64,000 nucleotides of DNA from CAYNWT01 sp964485095. Lineage in GTDB: Bacteria > Planctomycetota > Planctomycetia > Planctomycetales > Planctomycetaceae. Positions 17,118 to 25,852 of this stretch are shown here, piece after piece. The position numbers and the translations under genes are program-made. The stretch is from positions 1 to 64,000 of the forward strand of contig CAZAIB010000003.1 in assembly GCA_964485095.1 (NCBI GenBank), in the 5' to 3' direction. Under the pieces are notes generated by a model that did not search any database, was not told where the DNA came from, and worked only from the letters and a program-made list of their open reading frames with translations. Position 1 is the first letter of the stretch, and each line of letters starts with the position of its first letter.

Positions 17118-17867
17118 ATGAGCCAGACGTTAAAAATGCCTCAGCCACAACTTGCCGCGACGGCAATCGAAAAGTCCTACTACAAGGGAGCCCACCAGGT
17201 TCCCGTGTTGCGGGGCGTTCGTCTGACCATCAACAAAGGCGACTTTGTTTCCATTGTCGGCCAATCCGGGTCCGGCAAAAGCACGCTGATGCACCTGATG
17301 GGACTTCTTGATCAGCCGGACGTTGGCGAAATCATGCTGGAAGGCCAACGCATCGACGATCTCAACGAACGTTCGCGCGATCAGCTGCGCAATCGGGTGT
17401 TTGGGTTCATCTTTCAGTTCTACCACCTGCTTCCGGAACTCAACCTGCTGGAAAATGTGCAGGCGCCGTTGATGATTCGCGGCAGTGCGTGGGACTTCTG
17501 GAAGAACCGCAAATCGCATCGTGAACTGGCGATGGACATCATTCAGAAAGTCGGCATCGAACACCGCATCAAGCACAAACCATCAGAACTCTCCGGTGGA
17601 GAAATGCAACGCGCGGCGATCGCTCGAGCCTTGATTGGTTCTCCTCAAATTCTGCTGGCGGATGAACCAACGGGTAACCTGGATTCTTCCACCGGCAAGG
17701 AGATCATGGATCTTCTGAAGAAGCTGAACGAAGACAATCAGCTTTCCATCGTGATGGTTACGCACGACGACGCGATCGCTTCGCAGGCGCATCGAGTTGT
17801 CCGGTTGAAACAGGGACAGATTGAAAAGCTGGCTCGGAAAGCTCTGGATCCAGTCGCCGCGGGGTAA
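17118..17867 (+). CDS. lolD: LolD-like ABC transporter ATP-binding protein
   Basis: A 249-residue ABC ATPase. Walker A is GQSGSGKST (about 52-60), the signature is LSGGEMQRAAIARAL, Walker B is ILLADEPTGNLDSSTG, and the switch His is in VMVTHDD. The GGEMQR and PTGNLD forms are typical of the MacB/LolD/FtsE subgroup. It presumably powers the permease encoded just upstream. A KSYYKGAHQVPVLRGV start is normal for the group; length is slightly longer than E. coli LolD. Confidence 0.94.
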   Translation: MSQTLKMPQPQLAATAIEKSYYKGAHQVPVLRGVRLTINKGDFVSIVGQSGSGKSTLMHLMGLLDQPDVGEIMLEGQRIDDLNERSRDQLRNRVFGFIFQFYHLLPELNLLENVQAPLMIRGSAWDFWKNRKSHRELAMDIIQKVGIEHRIKHKPSELSGGEMQRAAIARALIGSPQILLADEPTGNLDSSTGKEIMDLLKKLNEDNQLSIVMVTHDDAIASQAHRVVRLKQGQIEKLARKALDPVAAG

Positions 17868-17911
17868 GTCAACGTAGTGGCTGGTTTGGGCTGGGTTGTT
17901 ATGATCGTGGT

Positions 17912-18448
17912 ATGAACGACATGACACTCCCGGATGCCGAAACCGCCGCTTCAATGCTTCAGGCGGCAATTGGCCAGATTGATTTCGCTCGGCGCTACAC
18001 GCTGGAATTGCTTGAGGCGACGCCCAAGGATCGCTGGTTTGAAATGCCCGACGGAATGCCAACGCACGTCGCGTGGCAGGTCGGCCATATGACTGTCAGC
18101 CAGTACGGTCTGTGCATGTTCCGCATCCGTGGCCGCAGCCCCGAAGACCTGGATCTGATTCCCAGTCCATTCCGCAAAGCCTACGCCCGGAGTTCCACTC
18201 CGAAGCCCGATGCCGCTTCACAGCCGACTCCGGACGAACTCCTGGAACGCATGCACCGCGTCCACGAACTGGCGATGGGCGAACTTGCCGAAACCGCAGC
18301 GTCAGTGCTGCTGGAACCCGTCGACATGCCGTATGCGGCGTACCCAATGAAGCTGGGTGCGATTCTGTTTTGCCCCCTGCACGAACAAATCCACGCCGGA
18401 CAGATAGGCCTGCTAAGACGCGCGATGGGTCTGGAATCGGTTCGCTAA
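17912..18448 (+). CDS. DinB-like four-helix protein
   Basis: A 178-residue protein of the DinB/YfiT-like fold. The predicted metal-binding histidines are visible in THVAWQVGHMTVSQYG and in the C-terminal HEQIHAGQIGLLRRAMG. DinB-family proteins are putative metal-dependent enzymes, often thiol transferases; the reaction here is unknown. It is 44 bp downstream of lolD on the same strand. The TAA stop is immediately followed by repeat copy C. Confidence 0.82.
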   Translation: MNDMTLPDAETAASMLQAAIGQIDFARRYTLELLEATPKDRWFEMPDGMPTHVAWQVGHMTVSQYGLCMFRIRGRSPEDLDLIPSPFRKAYARSSTPKPDAASQPTPDELLERMHRVHELAMGELAETAASVLLEPVDMPYAAYPMKLGAILFCPLHEQIHAGQIGLLRRAMGLESVR

Positions 18449-18528
18449 GCAACATCCAGTTGCATCGGTGTGCGGCAGCGGCGTTGGGAGGGTGTTGTTT
18501 GACAATCGCCCGCCGCGTGGACGGTTCC
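18449..18528 (+). repeat. Stop-codon-abutting repeat, copy C
   Basis: GCAACATCCAGTTGC (18449-18463) starts directly after the TAA of the DinB-like gene. It is followed by ATCGGTGTGCGGCAGCGGCG, TTGGGAGGGTGTTGTT and TCGCCCGCCGCGTGGACGGTTCC. This is the most complete copy and can serve as the reference for the family. Confidence 0.85.
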
Positions 18529-18966
18529 TGGACAGGCTGCGGCCACGCTTCTTGACTCGCCTCCGCCAGAAGGTCGTCAACCCACTCCGTTTGTCCGTTC
18601 CGGCCGCCGGAGGTGTTCTGACTTTCAAAACCGGGTGGCCGCGTTAGTCTGTTTCAGTGAAATGGAAACCAATCGGATCTCCTGGTTCTCGCAAACCGGT
18701 TTATCCCGGCGCTTTCGCTCCGTTCGCTTTCAGCTGCTCGGGTGACCGTGTGAGCCGTCTAAGCGAGCCTCGCCACAACATCTTTTCGTGACCACATCGT
18801 CCGAACCAACTCAAGTCGGCCACCTCTGATTAAACGAACGCTATCAATGCGTACCGTCAGAGTAGCGTCAAAGGTCTGGCTGGTTCAGGCCCGCGATCAT
18901 ATCCGGTCGGTATGTAACGCTTGCAACAGAACTGTCCGCCGTTCAAACTCTGGAGAGTAATATTCA
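18529..18966. other. 438-bp non-coding stretch
   Basis: No coding frame with support. It contains short complementary segments (for example GAAACCA / TGGTTCTC around 18663-18696, and GCGAGCCTCGC near 18763) that resemble decayed palindromic elements. GGAGAG at 18952-18957 is the ribosome-binding site of the next gene. Confidence 0.4.
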
Positions 18967-19521
18967 ATGTGTATAAGCGGGTTTGAAATGCGCAGGTTCC
19001 TGTGGCTGTTGTGTGGAGTTGTTGTGCTAATGGCGTGTGGCTGCACACAGGTTGAGAAGACCGATAGCATGGTCAGAGCCACATACGAGCCATGGGTAGG
19101 TTTTGTCAGCCTGACTGCGGGAGTACTTGCCTCTGGCCTTGGCTGGTTAATCAGGAAGGACGGGTGGCGGAGCGTGCTGTTTTTAGTCTTTGCTGTGGCC
19201 GGAACCGTATTGGTCGCGCCGTTCGCATTCTTTAATCATGTGACGGTAACACAGGACAAACTCACCACCCAATGGGGCTCTTGGCTGATTCCGGACGTTC
19301 AAGAGATCAAGTTCGATGACGTCACGCATGTGATACTTGAGAAGAAGACGCGTGTCTCACGCCGCGGACGCGGGACCAGCTACTCGTTGAAGTTCTATTT
19401 CAAGGACAGGTCATCAGTCTCGCTCTCAGCCACGAGTGCACTCATGGAAGAAACTGCGGACGCTCTAGTGACCCAGTTAGAAAATCGCGGGATTTCGATC
19501 CAGGATCAGACCGGAGACTAA
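18967..19521 (+). CDS. Putative lipoprotein with two further membrane segments
   Basis: A 184-residue protein. The signal sequence MRRFLWLLCGVVVLMACGC from the second Met gives a lipobox-like ACGC; the ATG at 18967 has GGAGAG nine bases upstream, so both starts remain possible (second Met at 18988). Two hydrophobic segments follow (about 42-62 and 66-90), then a soluble PH-like region (LTTQWGSWLIPDVQEIKFDDV, YSLKFYFKDRSSVSLS) similar in feel to bacterial PH-domain membrane proteins. No function can be named. Confidence 0.68.
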   Translation: MCISGFEMRRFLWLLCGVVVLMACGCTQVEKTDSMVRATYEPWVGFVSLTAGVLASGLGWLIRKDGWRSVLFLVFAVAGTVLVAPFAFFNHVTVTQDKLTTQWGSWLIPDVQEIKFDDVTHVILEKKTRVSRRGRGTSYSLKFYFKDRSSVSLSATSALMEETADALVTQLENRGISIQDQTGD

Positions 19522-19649
19522 ATAGAGCTAAGTCGCCTGAGTCACTCACGCTCTCTTTTCGTTGCGGAGTTTATTTAGCTCGCGCGCCATGTCGTGTACC
19601 AGAGGAGATTCGACAGTCGCCAGTCAACCAATGAGCTGCGCCCCGCGAT

Positions 19650-19675
19650 TTGCATCGGTGCGCGGCAGCGATGTG
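19650..19675 (+). repeat. Partial copy of the stop-codon repeat
   Basis: TTGCATCGGTGCGCGGCAGCGATGTG matches the central part of copy C but lacks the GCAAC half of the mini-hairpin and the TTGGGATGGTG core. It lies 128 bp after the preceding gene rather than at its stop. Confidence 0.5.
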
Positions 19676-19679
19676 TTCT

Positions 19680-19763
19680 ATCCGCAGATTCGCACAGATC
19701 TTCGCAGATTAGGTGCGCGGACAAGGAAGATAGATCTGCGTGAATCTGTGCAGATCTGCGGAT
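19680..19763. repeat. Inverted repeat of ATCCGCAGAT type
   Basis: The left arm (19680-19710) and right arm (19732-19763) are complementary over about 31 bp with several mismatches; both contain CCGCAGAT, GCACAGAT and GCAGAT units, so there is also internal direct repetition of CGCAGAT. The spacer is 21 bp. It lies between a plus-strand gene and the 3' end of the minus-strand methyltransferase-hydrolase gene and could be a bidirectional transcript end. Confidence 0.8.
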
Positions 19764-19800
19764 GTAAACGACCAGCACAGCGCACCGAGCCAGTCTCTGC

Positions 19801-21942
19801 TCACCGGCAGCGGTTGATGAATTCTTCGAGTTCGGCGAAGTAGCGGCCGAGGTTCTCAGGCATGATGGTGTTGTGGTTGCCCCGAGCGAACCGGACTAAC
19901 GTTTTGTCCTCGCTGGCTAGCCACTCGTGATTGCGTTCGGCGTGCGAGATGTCGATCAGTCCGTCTTCTTCGGTGTGCAGCAGCAAAGCCGGGTTGGCGA
20001 ACCTGGCCAGCTTGGCCCGATGATCGAAGTGTGTGGCAACAGCGGTTCGCACTTCGGCTTCGGTTGTGCCCGCGGCAGTTGGATCGGCGTAGGTGAGGAA
20101 CCGTTCCAGCGGATCGGCGATGCCGCTTTCAATGATCAGCCCCGCCAGTTCGGGTCGCCGTGCGGCGAGCTCGATTGCGTATAGCGAACCGATAGAACGC
20201 CCAAAGACAATCGTTTTGCTTAGGTCTACGCCGAGGTGTTCGAGGACTGCTTCGCCATCGTCCAGCATGGCGACCAGTTTCGGCCGGTCTGTGCTTTCGC
20301 CGTAGCCGCGATATTCAACGAAGACAGAATTGACGTTCATCCTGTCGAACATCATCGGCAGGCCCATCTCGACATAGTCAGCGATGGTTTCGCCATTGCC
20401 ATGAAAATGGACCAGCGTCAGCCGGTTCGGATCGTCAGCGATATCGGCGAGGCAACTTAGTGATGCTCCATCGACTTCAATCTGAACCGTGTTTTCGAAT
20501 TGGGCCTCACGTGGGAAGAAGTACGCGCCGCTGATTGCGGGATGATCAAGCACGCTGTCTGCACTGGCGTTGTCTTCGGCTGGCTCGGGGTCTTCCGGTT
20601 CCGGTTCCGTCACAGGTTCGGCGGCGATAGGTTCAGGTTCGACCGGTGTTGGTTCAGCAACAACGGCCACGGGTTCAGCGACCGCTGAAACCGGGATGGG
20701 TGGAATAGCTTCTGGTTGCGTTTCTTCTTCCGGAGCCGCGACCACTGGTTCGAGTTCTGAAGAAGGTGCTACTTCGTCCTCGCTACCTGCGGTTTCTGAT
20801 TCCACTCCCTGTTCCGGAGGGCGCGGGCCGTTGTACTGATAGAACGTGCTTTCAATCTTCGCGTTGTACAGCTTCCGTTTGCGTGATGCCGCGCGGCCGA
20901 ATTGGCGTTCGAAGTCGCGGAGCGCCGTCAGTACGTAGACCGACCAGGTATCCAACGGTTCGATGACCGACTTCATCACTCGCGTGAGCGCGCGGAGTTC
21001 TTCGAGTTCGTTTAGGCGATGGCCCCACGGTGGATTGCAGACAACGCAGCCGTACTTGCGTTTGGACGACAGGTCCATCAATTCTTTGTTTTGAATGTGC
21101 AGGTCGGTTGTCACACCCGCTTCGGCCGCGTTGGCTCGGGCGAGCGAAAGAACCTTGCTGTCGTGGTCGGTTGCCAGAATCGGGTAGGGCAATCGGGGTG
21201 CGATGGTGTCTTTGACTTCTTGTCGAGCCTGCTTCCACATGTCGCGCGTTGTGATGGCCCAGTCTTCACAGGCGAACGACCGGTTGCGGCCGGGCGCGAT
21301 GTTGCGGCCGATCATGGCGGCTTCAATCGGAATGGTTCCGGAACCGCAAAACGGATCGATGAACGGTCTGTCGCGGTTCCAGTAGCTAAGCAGCACAAGT
21401 GCGGCCGCCGTTGTTTCACGCAGCGGAGCGGCGCCCGCTTTTTGGCGATAGCCGCGTTTGTGCAATCCGTCGCCGGATGTGTCCAGCGTGATGGTGGCGA
21501 TGTCGTTTAGCAGGCTGACTTCTATCTTGTATTCAACGCCGGATTCTTCGAACCGCGAGCGGTTGTATGTTTTCCGCAGACTCTCAACGATTGCTTTCTT
21601 GACGATCGACTGGCACGTCGGGACGCTGGACAGCTGCGACTTTACCGATCGGCCGTTCACCGGGAACTTTGCATCCACGGGCAACAGGTCGGACCAGGGC
21701 AGTGCCTTCACGTTGTCAAACAATGCACCAAAGTCTTTGGCTTCGAACTGACCAAACTTAATCGCCACGCGATCCGCTGATCGCAACCAGAGGTTGGTTC
21801 GACAGATTGCCATTGCATCGCCGCGGAAGCCAACTCGCCCGTCCCACGTTCGTTGCTGGTCGTAACCAAGTTCTCTCAGTTCGCGCGAGACGACAAACTC
21901 AAGACCGAACGCGGTCGTGGCAATGAGGTCGTACTGGTGCAT
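19801..21942 (-). CDS. RlmL-like 23S rRNA guanine-N2 methyltransferase fused to an alpha/beta hydrolase
   Basis: A 713-residue two-enzyme fusion from ATG 21942. Residues 1-165 hold a THUMP-type RNA-binding region. Residues 185-375 are an RlmL-like methyltransferase with DPFCGSGTIPIEAAMIGR at 196-213 and the catalytic NPPWG at 303-307; RlmL modifies G2445 of 23S rRNA. A Pro/Glu/Ala-rich linker spans about 377-465. Residues 485-713 form an alpha/beta hydrolase with nucleophile Ser583 in GRSIGS, Asp660 in HTEED and His690 in RGNH. The RlmK half of the E. coli fusion is absent. The hydrolase could act separately or on a product of RNA turnover; that is unknown. Confidence 0.9.
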   Translation of the reverse strand: MHQYDLIATTAFGLEFVVSRELRELGYDQQRTWDGRVGFRGDAMAICRTNLWLRSADRVAIKFGQFEAKDFGALFDNVKALPWSDLLPVDAKFPVNGRSVKSQLSSVPTCQSIVKKAIVESLRKTYNRSRFEESGVEYKIEVSLLNDIATITLDTSGDGLHKRGYRQKAGAAPLRETTAAALVLLSYWNRDRPFIDPFCGSGTIPIEAAMIGRNIAPGRNRSFACEDWAITTRDMWKQARQEVKDTIAPRLPYPILATDHDSKVLSLARANAAEAGVTTDLHIQNKELMDLSSKRKYGCVVCNPPWGHRLNELEELRALTRVMKSVIEPLDTWSVYVLTALRDFERQFGRAASRKRKLYNAKIESTFYQYNGPRPPEQGVESETAGSEDEVAPSSELEPVVAAPEEETQPEAIPPIPVSAVAEPVAVVAEPTPVEPEPIAAEPVTEPEPEDPEPAEDNASADSVLDHPAISGAYFFPREAQFENTVQIEVDGASLSCLADIADDPNRLTLVHFHGNGETIADYVEMGLPMMFDRMNVNSVFVEYRGYGESTDRPKLVAMLDDGEAVLEHLGVDLSKTIVFGRSIGSLYAIELAARRPELAGLIIESGIADPLERFLTYADPTAAGTTEAEVRTAVATHFDHRAKLARFANPALLLHTEEDGLIDISHAERNHEWLASEDKTLVRFARGNHNTIMPENLGRYFAELEEFINRCR

Positions 21943-22291
21943 GTGAGTGTGCTCGGTGTTGATTTTGCGGCGATGGTAGCGGGTCGAGAAAGTACCACAT
22001 GCACAGGGCATGCTCCACAGGCTGGGTTCATCTGGTCAAAGTTCGGCTCCGATTGCCGTTCTGCCTGTGGCTGAGGCCGTTCCTGCCGATTGATCCGGTC
22101 GAATCGGCACAGATGCGCCGGCGTTGCATCGTGTCCGTGAGAACACCTGTCTTCGTGATGGGGACAAAGGCCCGATCCTCATTGATAGCGTGGAACACGG
22201 TAGCTCAGCAATTGCGAGCCCACCTCGTTCTGGGACACGACGGGTTGTCTCTGCGCGAGCCAACAGACGGCACAAAAGGCAAAGGTTCAAA
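21943..22291. other. 349-bp divergent gap
   Basis: This lies between the divergent methyltransferase-hydrolase and RTX-like genes and should carry both promoters. Open frames on both strands are present but lack motifs and ribosome-binding sites. No clear -35/-10 pair was picked out. Confidence 0.35.
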
Positions 22292-23597
22292 ATGAAACGA
22301 CAGACACGGCGCTTGAAGGCTCAGTCATGCAGCTCGGAATCGTTGGAAGCACGAACGCTGCTGACCACGTTCACGTTGGACAACGGTTTGTTGACGGTTA
22401 ACGGAACTGACAACAACGATAACATTGAGGTTCGTGACAACGGGAATGGCGAGTATCGCGTCATTGTTGGTGCCGACGCGGGCTTGGTTCCGATCAGCGA
22501 CGTCGATCGGATTCAGGTGATAGCTCGCGGTGGGAACGACCGAATCGAACTGTCAGGAATTCACGTCGGTGCGGAAATCGGTGCCGGAGCCGGCGATGAC
22601 ACCGTGTTTGGTGGCTTCTTCAATGACACGATTCGGGGTGCGGGCGGAAACGACGAGCTGCACGGTAGTCGAGGGCAGGACTTTGTTGACGGCGGTAGCG
22701 GGGACGACACGCTTGAAGGGGATGCTGGAAACGACACGTTGTTCGGTGCGAATGGCGAGGATGTGTTGGAAGCCGGGTCGGGCCACGACAGTATCGTCGG
22801 GGGGACGGATAGAAGGCGGTCTTAACCACGATCACATCACCGCTGGCGACGGCCCCGACACCGTACATGGCGGTTCTGGACGCGATACGATTTTTGGTAA
22901 GTCGGGCGACGATGAAATCTTCGGCAACGAAGGGGCTGACCTCGTCGATGCCGGAAAAGGCGCTGACCGAATCATTGGTGGGAAAGGCGACGACTTTCTA
23001 AGGGGCGGCGATGGTGCGTCTGATGACTTTCTGTCTGGTGGTACCGGCGACGATACGGTTGATGGCCAGAACGGTGAGGACACAGTAATTGGTGGCTTGG
23101 GCGACGATAGTCTCAGAGGCGGCAATGGCGACGACGATCTTCGGGCCGGGGCCGGTCGAGATTCACTTAACGGTGGACTCGGTAGGGATACCTTGTTTGG
23201 AGGAACCGGGGCTGACTTCCTGCGTGGAAGTTCTGGGCTCGATCGCCTCGACGGTGGCGATGGCGACGATATCCTGATCGGTGAAGTGGGCAGAGACACC
23301 CTGTACGGTTCCGGAGGGAGCGACCTATTGCACGGTGGTACGGTCGATCGATATGCAGACCTCGACGCGGTCCGACAGGCGTGGGCCGTTGGTTCATACG
23401 AGGCACGCGTCAGTAGACTTCTAACCCTGTTCCCCGGTCTGAGCGCTTTCGATGACGACGACGTGCGAGCGCGTAACGACGAGGCGAGAGACCTTCTTTT
23501 TGGCGGAGCGCAGAACGACTTTTTCTATGTTGACATACTTGGCAATGACGCCGATTTTCTTCCGCTCGGCGACGACGAACGCCGCGAGCTCGTTTGA
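22292..23597 (+). pseudogene. RTX/hemolysin-type calcium-binding protein gene, frameshifted at a G6 tract
   Basis: Two frames encode one protein. The first (ATG 22292 to TAA about 22825) has a planctomycete-type N-terminal SLEARTLLT motif and glycine-rich nonapeptide repeats (GGSGDDTLEGDAGNDTLF). It breaks right after IVGG, at GGGGGG (22799-22804). Removing one G restores reading into the second frame, which continues with ITAGDGPDTVHGGSGRDTIF and about 15 more GGxGxDxUx repeats to 23597. Such repeats bind calcium and fold into a parallel beta-roll outside the cell. The reconstructed protein is about 434 residues. A homopolymer sequencing error, a real mutation or phase variation would all look like this. 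Confidence 0.85.
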
Positions 23598-23621
23598 CGA
23601 AGTTCTTCCGAGATGCCGTAG

Positions 23622-24050
23622 TTAGGCAACGACAACCACGGTTCCGGCAATTCTATCACCCACTCGCTGTCCGCTCTTTGATGCGCTGATGATGACGGCT
23701 GCAGGAAGGCCGCCCAACAACAGTGGATTCGCCTCGAATAGCCGAAAAACCGTCCGGATGAAAGCGCTTCTGGCTCCGCACCGACTGCCGTCCAGTTTGC
23801 GCACCCGGAGTCCCGATATCAGCTTGCCCGGGGTCGCTCCCACCAGCCACTCGAAGACAAAGAAGTACAGCAAAAATACAATCGGGACACTTAGCGCCAA
23901 CATGCCTTCGAATGCATCGGACGATTTGTGTGTCACGAACTCGCCCGCCGCGGCACCGGTAGCCACAGCGCAGCCAATCGACAGTAAGTGATCGATTTGT
24001 GCAGCGAGGTATCGAGCTGGCCGTTTGATGCCCATCAGTGGTGCGTTCAA
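23622..24050 (-). CDS. RDD family membrane protein
   Basis: A 142-residue protein with the RDD-domain layout: an N-terminal RPARYLAAQIDHLL (Arg and Asp of the first segment), two hydrophobic segments (about 22-40 and 50-70), then GATPGKLISGLRVRKLDGS and a C-terminal QRVGDRIAGTVVV. RDD proteins are small membrane proteins, some linked to ion or compatible-solute transport. The TTG start at 24050 overlaps the stop of the upstream oxidoreductase gene (TTGA), indicating coupling; ATG 24035 is an alternative start. Confidence 0.85.
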   Translation of the reverse strand: MNAPLMGIKRPARYLAAQIDHLLSIGCAVATGAAAGEFVTHKSSDAFEGMLALSVPIVFLLYFFVFEWLVGATPGKLISGLRVRKLDGSRCGARSAFIRTVFRLFEANPLLLGGLPAAVIISASKSGQRVGDRIAGTVVVVA

Positions 24051-25177
24051 CTAGATGCTCCAAGCGTAAACTCAGGTAGGTTGATGCGTTCGCCACCCTT
24101 TTCGGCCGACTCGTGCGCGCAGATTCCGACGCAGGTCCAGTTGGCAGACTGAACAGCGTTCGGCCACGGGTCGCGGTCCTCCAGCAACGCGCTTAGCATC
24201 TCGTGAACCATGTGCGGATGAGAGCCTCCATGGCCGCCGCCCTGTATGAATGACAGATGTTCGGCGTCGTGAATTTCTTTCGGCATCGTGAACCGCTGGA
24301 TTGGTTCGGGCAGCAAATGAGCGAAGTCGGGGATCTCAATCTTCGTGGGGATTTCGTGTTCGGGAACCTTCGCGGTGTGGATGACGTGTGGTTCGTTCTC
24401 AACCAAAGTCCACTCAAAACTTTTTTTGGTTCCGTACACATCGAAGCTCTCACGATACTGTCGCGCGACGTCGTACAGGAACCGCCAGATGTGCGCGGTG
24501 ACGTCGCTGTCTTTGACTTTGATGTGACAGCTTTCGACGGCGAACTTGTTGCCCGACTTCTTCGCGATGTCGTCGCGAACGGTTCCGGAACCGAAACAGC
24601 TGACGTATTCAGCGACACTATTAGTCAGACCAAGACACGGGCTGACGACATGCGTCGCGTAGTGCATGGGAATCATCTCTTCCCAGTACGACGGCCAGCC
24701 GTCCATGTCCTGCGGGTGTGATGCCGCGAGGTGCTGGATCTTGCCGAGTTCGCCGTTGTCGTACATCTGTTTGATGAACAGGAACTCGCGGCTGTAGACG
24801 ACGGTCTCGGCCATCATGTACTTCAGGCCGGTCGCTTTGACCTTCTCAACAATCTTCCGGCAGTCTTCGATGGTTGTTGCCATCGGGACGGTGCACATCA
24901 CGTGCTTGCCGGCGTCCAGCGCCTGCAGCGACATTGAGGCGTGATCGGGAATCGGACTATTGATGTGAACGTAGTCGATGTCCGAGTCGGCAAGAACGTC
25001 TTCGTACTTTGTGTACCGCTTGTCGATGCCAAACTGGTCCCCGCACTTGTTGAGCTCTTCTTCATTGCGCCGGCAAATCGCGGCAACATGGGCGTTAGGG
25101 TGTTCCTGGTAGATCGGAATGAACTCGGCTCCAAAACCAAGTCCGACCATTGCCACGTTGAATGTCTTGCCGCTCAT
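24047..25177 (-). CDS. Gfo/Idh/MocA-family oxidoreductase
   Basis: A 376-residue NAD(P)-dependent oxidoreductase. The Rossmann start has MVGLGFGAEFIPIYQ (GxGxxxxF variant), AAICRRNEEEL and the family EDVLADSDIDYVHINSP segment, followed by the catalytic-lysine region DAGKHVMCTVPMAT, where EKP is replaced by TVP. The C-terminal beta-sheet domain runs from about 150 on. The family oxidises or epimerises sugars and inositols, and planctomycetes encode many paralogues. The replacement of the canonical Lys-Pro by Val-Pro may alter catalysis. Confidence 0.9.
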   Translation of the reverse strand: MSGKTFNVAMVGLGFGAEFIPIYQEHPNAHVAAICRRNEEELNKCGDQFGIDKRYTKYEDVLADSDIDYVHINSPIPDHASMSLQALDAGKHVMCTVPMATTIEDCRKIVEKVKATGLKYMMAETVVYSREFLFIKQMYDNGELGKIQHLAASHPQDMDGWPSYWEEMIPMHYATHVVSPCLGLTNSVAEYVSCFGSGTVRDDIAKKSGNKFAVESCHIKVKDSDVTAHIWRFLYDVARQYRESFDVYGTKKSFEWTLVENEPHVIHTAKVPEHEIPTKIEIPDFAHLLPEPIQRFTMPKEIHDAEHLSFIQGGGHGGSHPHMVHEMLSALLEDRDPWPNAVQSANWTCVGICAHESAEKGGERINLPEFTLGASS

Positions 25178-25267
25178 TTCGCTTCTACTCCGGATGGATC
25201 AGTGAGTGTTGGTCACTTGCTTCATTGAAACCGCAACGGCACGCCGACTCAACCGACTGGAGTATTA

Positions 25268-25603
25268 TCAGTGATTCAACTGGTCCAGCAGCCACTGAGC
25301 AAGACGTTGTGGGCCTCGACGCTGTTCGTTCGATTTGTCGTCAGACTCGTCGCACGCCTGGAGATATCTTGCTGAGACGCTGTTCGAATCATTTCGTAGC
25401 AATGCCTCACGAAGAACAGCACACTCAAGTGCCCTCGCACGCAGTGTCCGCGTGAAGTCGCTTGCCGGGTTCGTATTGTCAGCGCTGAACAGGTCGCAGC
25501 TCGTCTTTACCGCCTCGGGCAGGTGTTCAAGCAGGGCCTCGTGGAGCTGGCTTTCAAGCGACTCCAGCTTCTGCTCAGCTTTCTTCACGCGATGGGGTTT
25601 CAT
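25268..25603 (-). CDS. Small helical protein of unknown function
   Basis: A 111-residue, strongly hydrophilic protein predicted to be all-helical (AEQKLESLESQLHEALLEHL, FTRTLRARALECAVLREALL) and ending in QRLAQWLLDQLNH. No family is recognised. Codon choice in this frame looks like that of neighbouring genes and is better than the overlapping plus-strand frame. It is divergent from tatC and 91 bp downstream of the oxidoreductase start on the other side, so it is probably transcribed alone. Confidence 0.55.
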   Translation of the reverse strand: MKPHRVKKAEQKLESLESQLHEALLEHLPEAVKTSCDLFSADNTNPASDFTRTLRARALECAVLREALLRNDSNSVSARYLQACDESDDKSNEQRRGPQRLAQWLLDQLNH

Positions 25604-25852
25604 CTCAGGATCTCGGTGCTCGATTCTGATCAGCAGTCTACACCTTCGTGGGTTGAATCAAGATTGAGCCGTTGCGATAGACGGTTTTGGCGATACAATT
25701 CAGCGTCGGCAAACTGTCTGCTCACCAAGCGGACTTCTGCAGCCGAACCTCTCCTGGCATTTCTGCCAACGCTCCACGGACGACCCCGCGAACAAACGAT
25801 CCGATCATCGTTCGCAATTCACTATCGTCCCTGCCATCACGAGTCTATCCCG

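Noticed and set aside
22799..22804. Programmed ribosomal frameshift at the G6 tract
   Set aside because: No stem-loop or Shine-Dalgarno-like stimulator was seen around it; a simple indel is more likely.
22320..23590. CRISPR-like periodic repeats
   Set aside because: The periodicity comes from RTX nonapeptide codons (27-nt units), not from repeat-spacer units.
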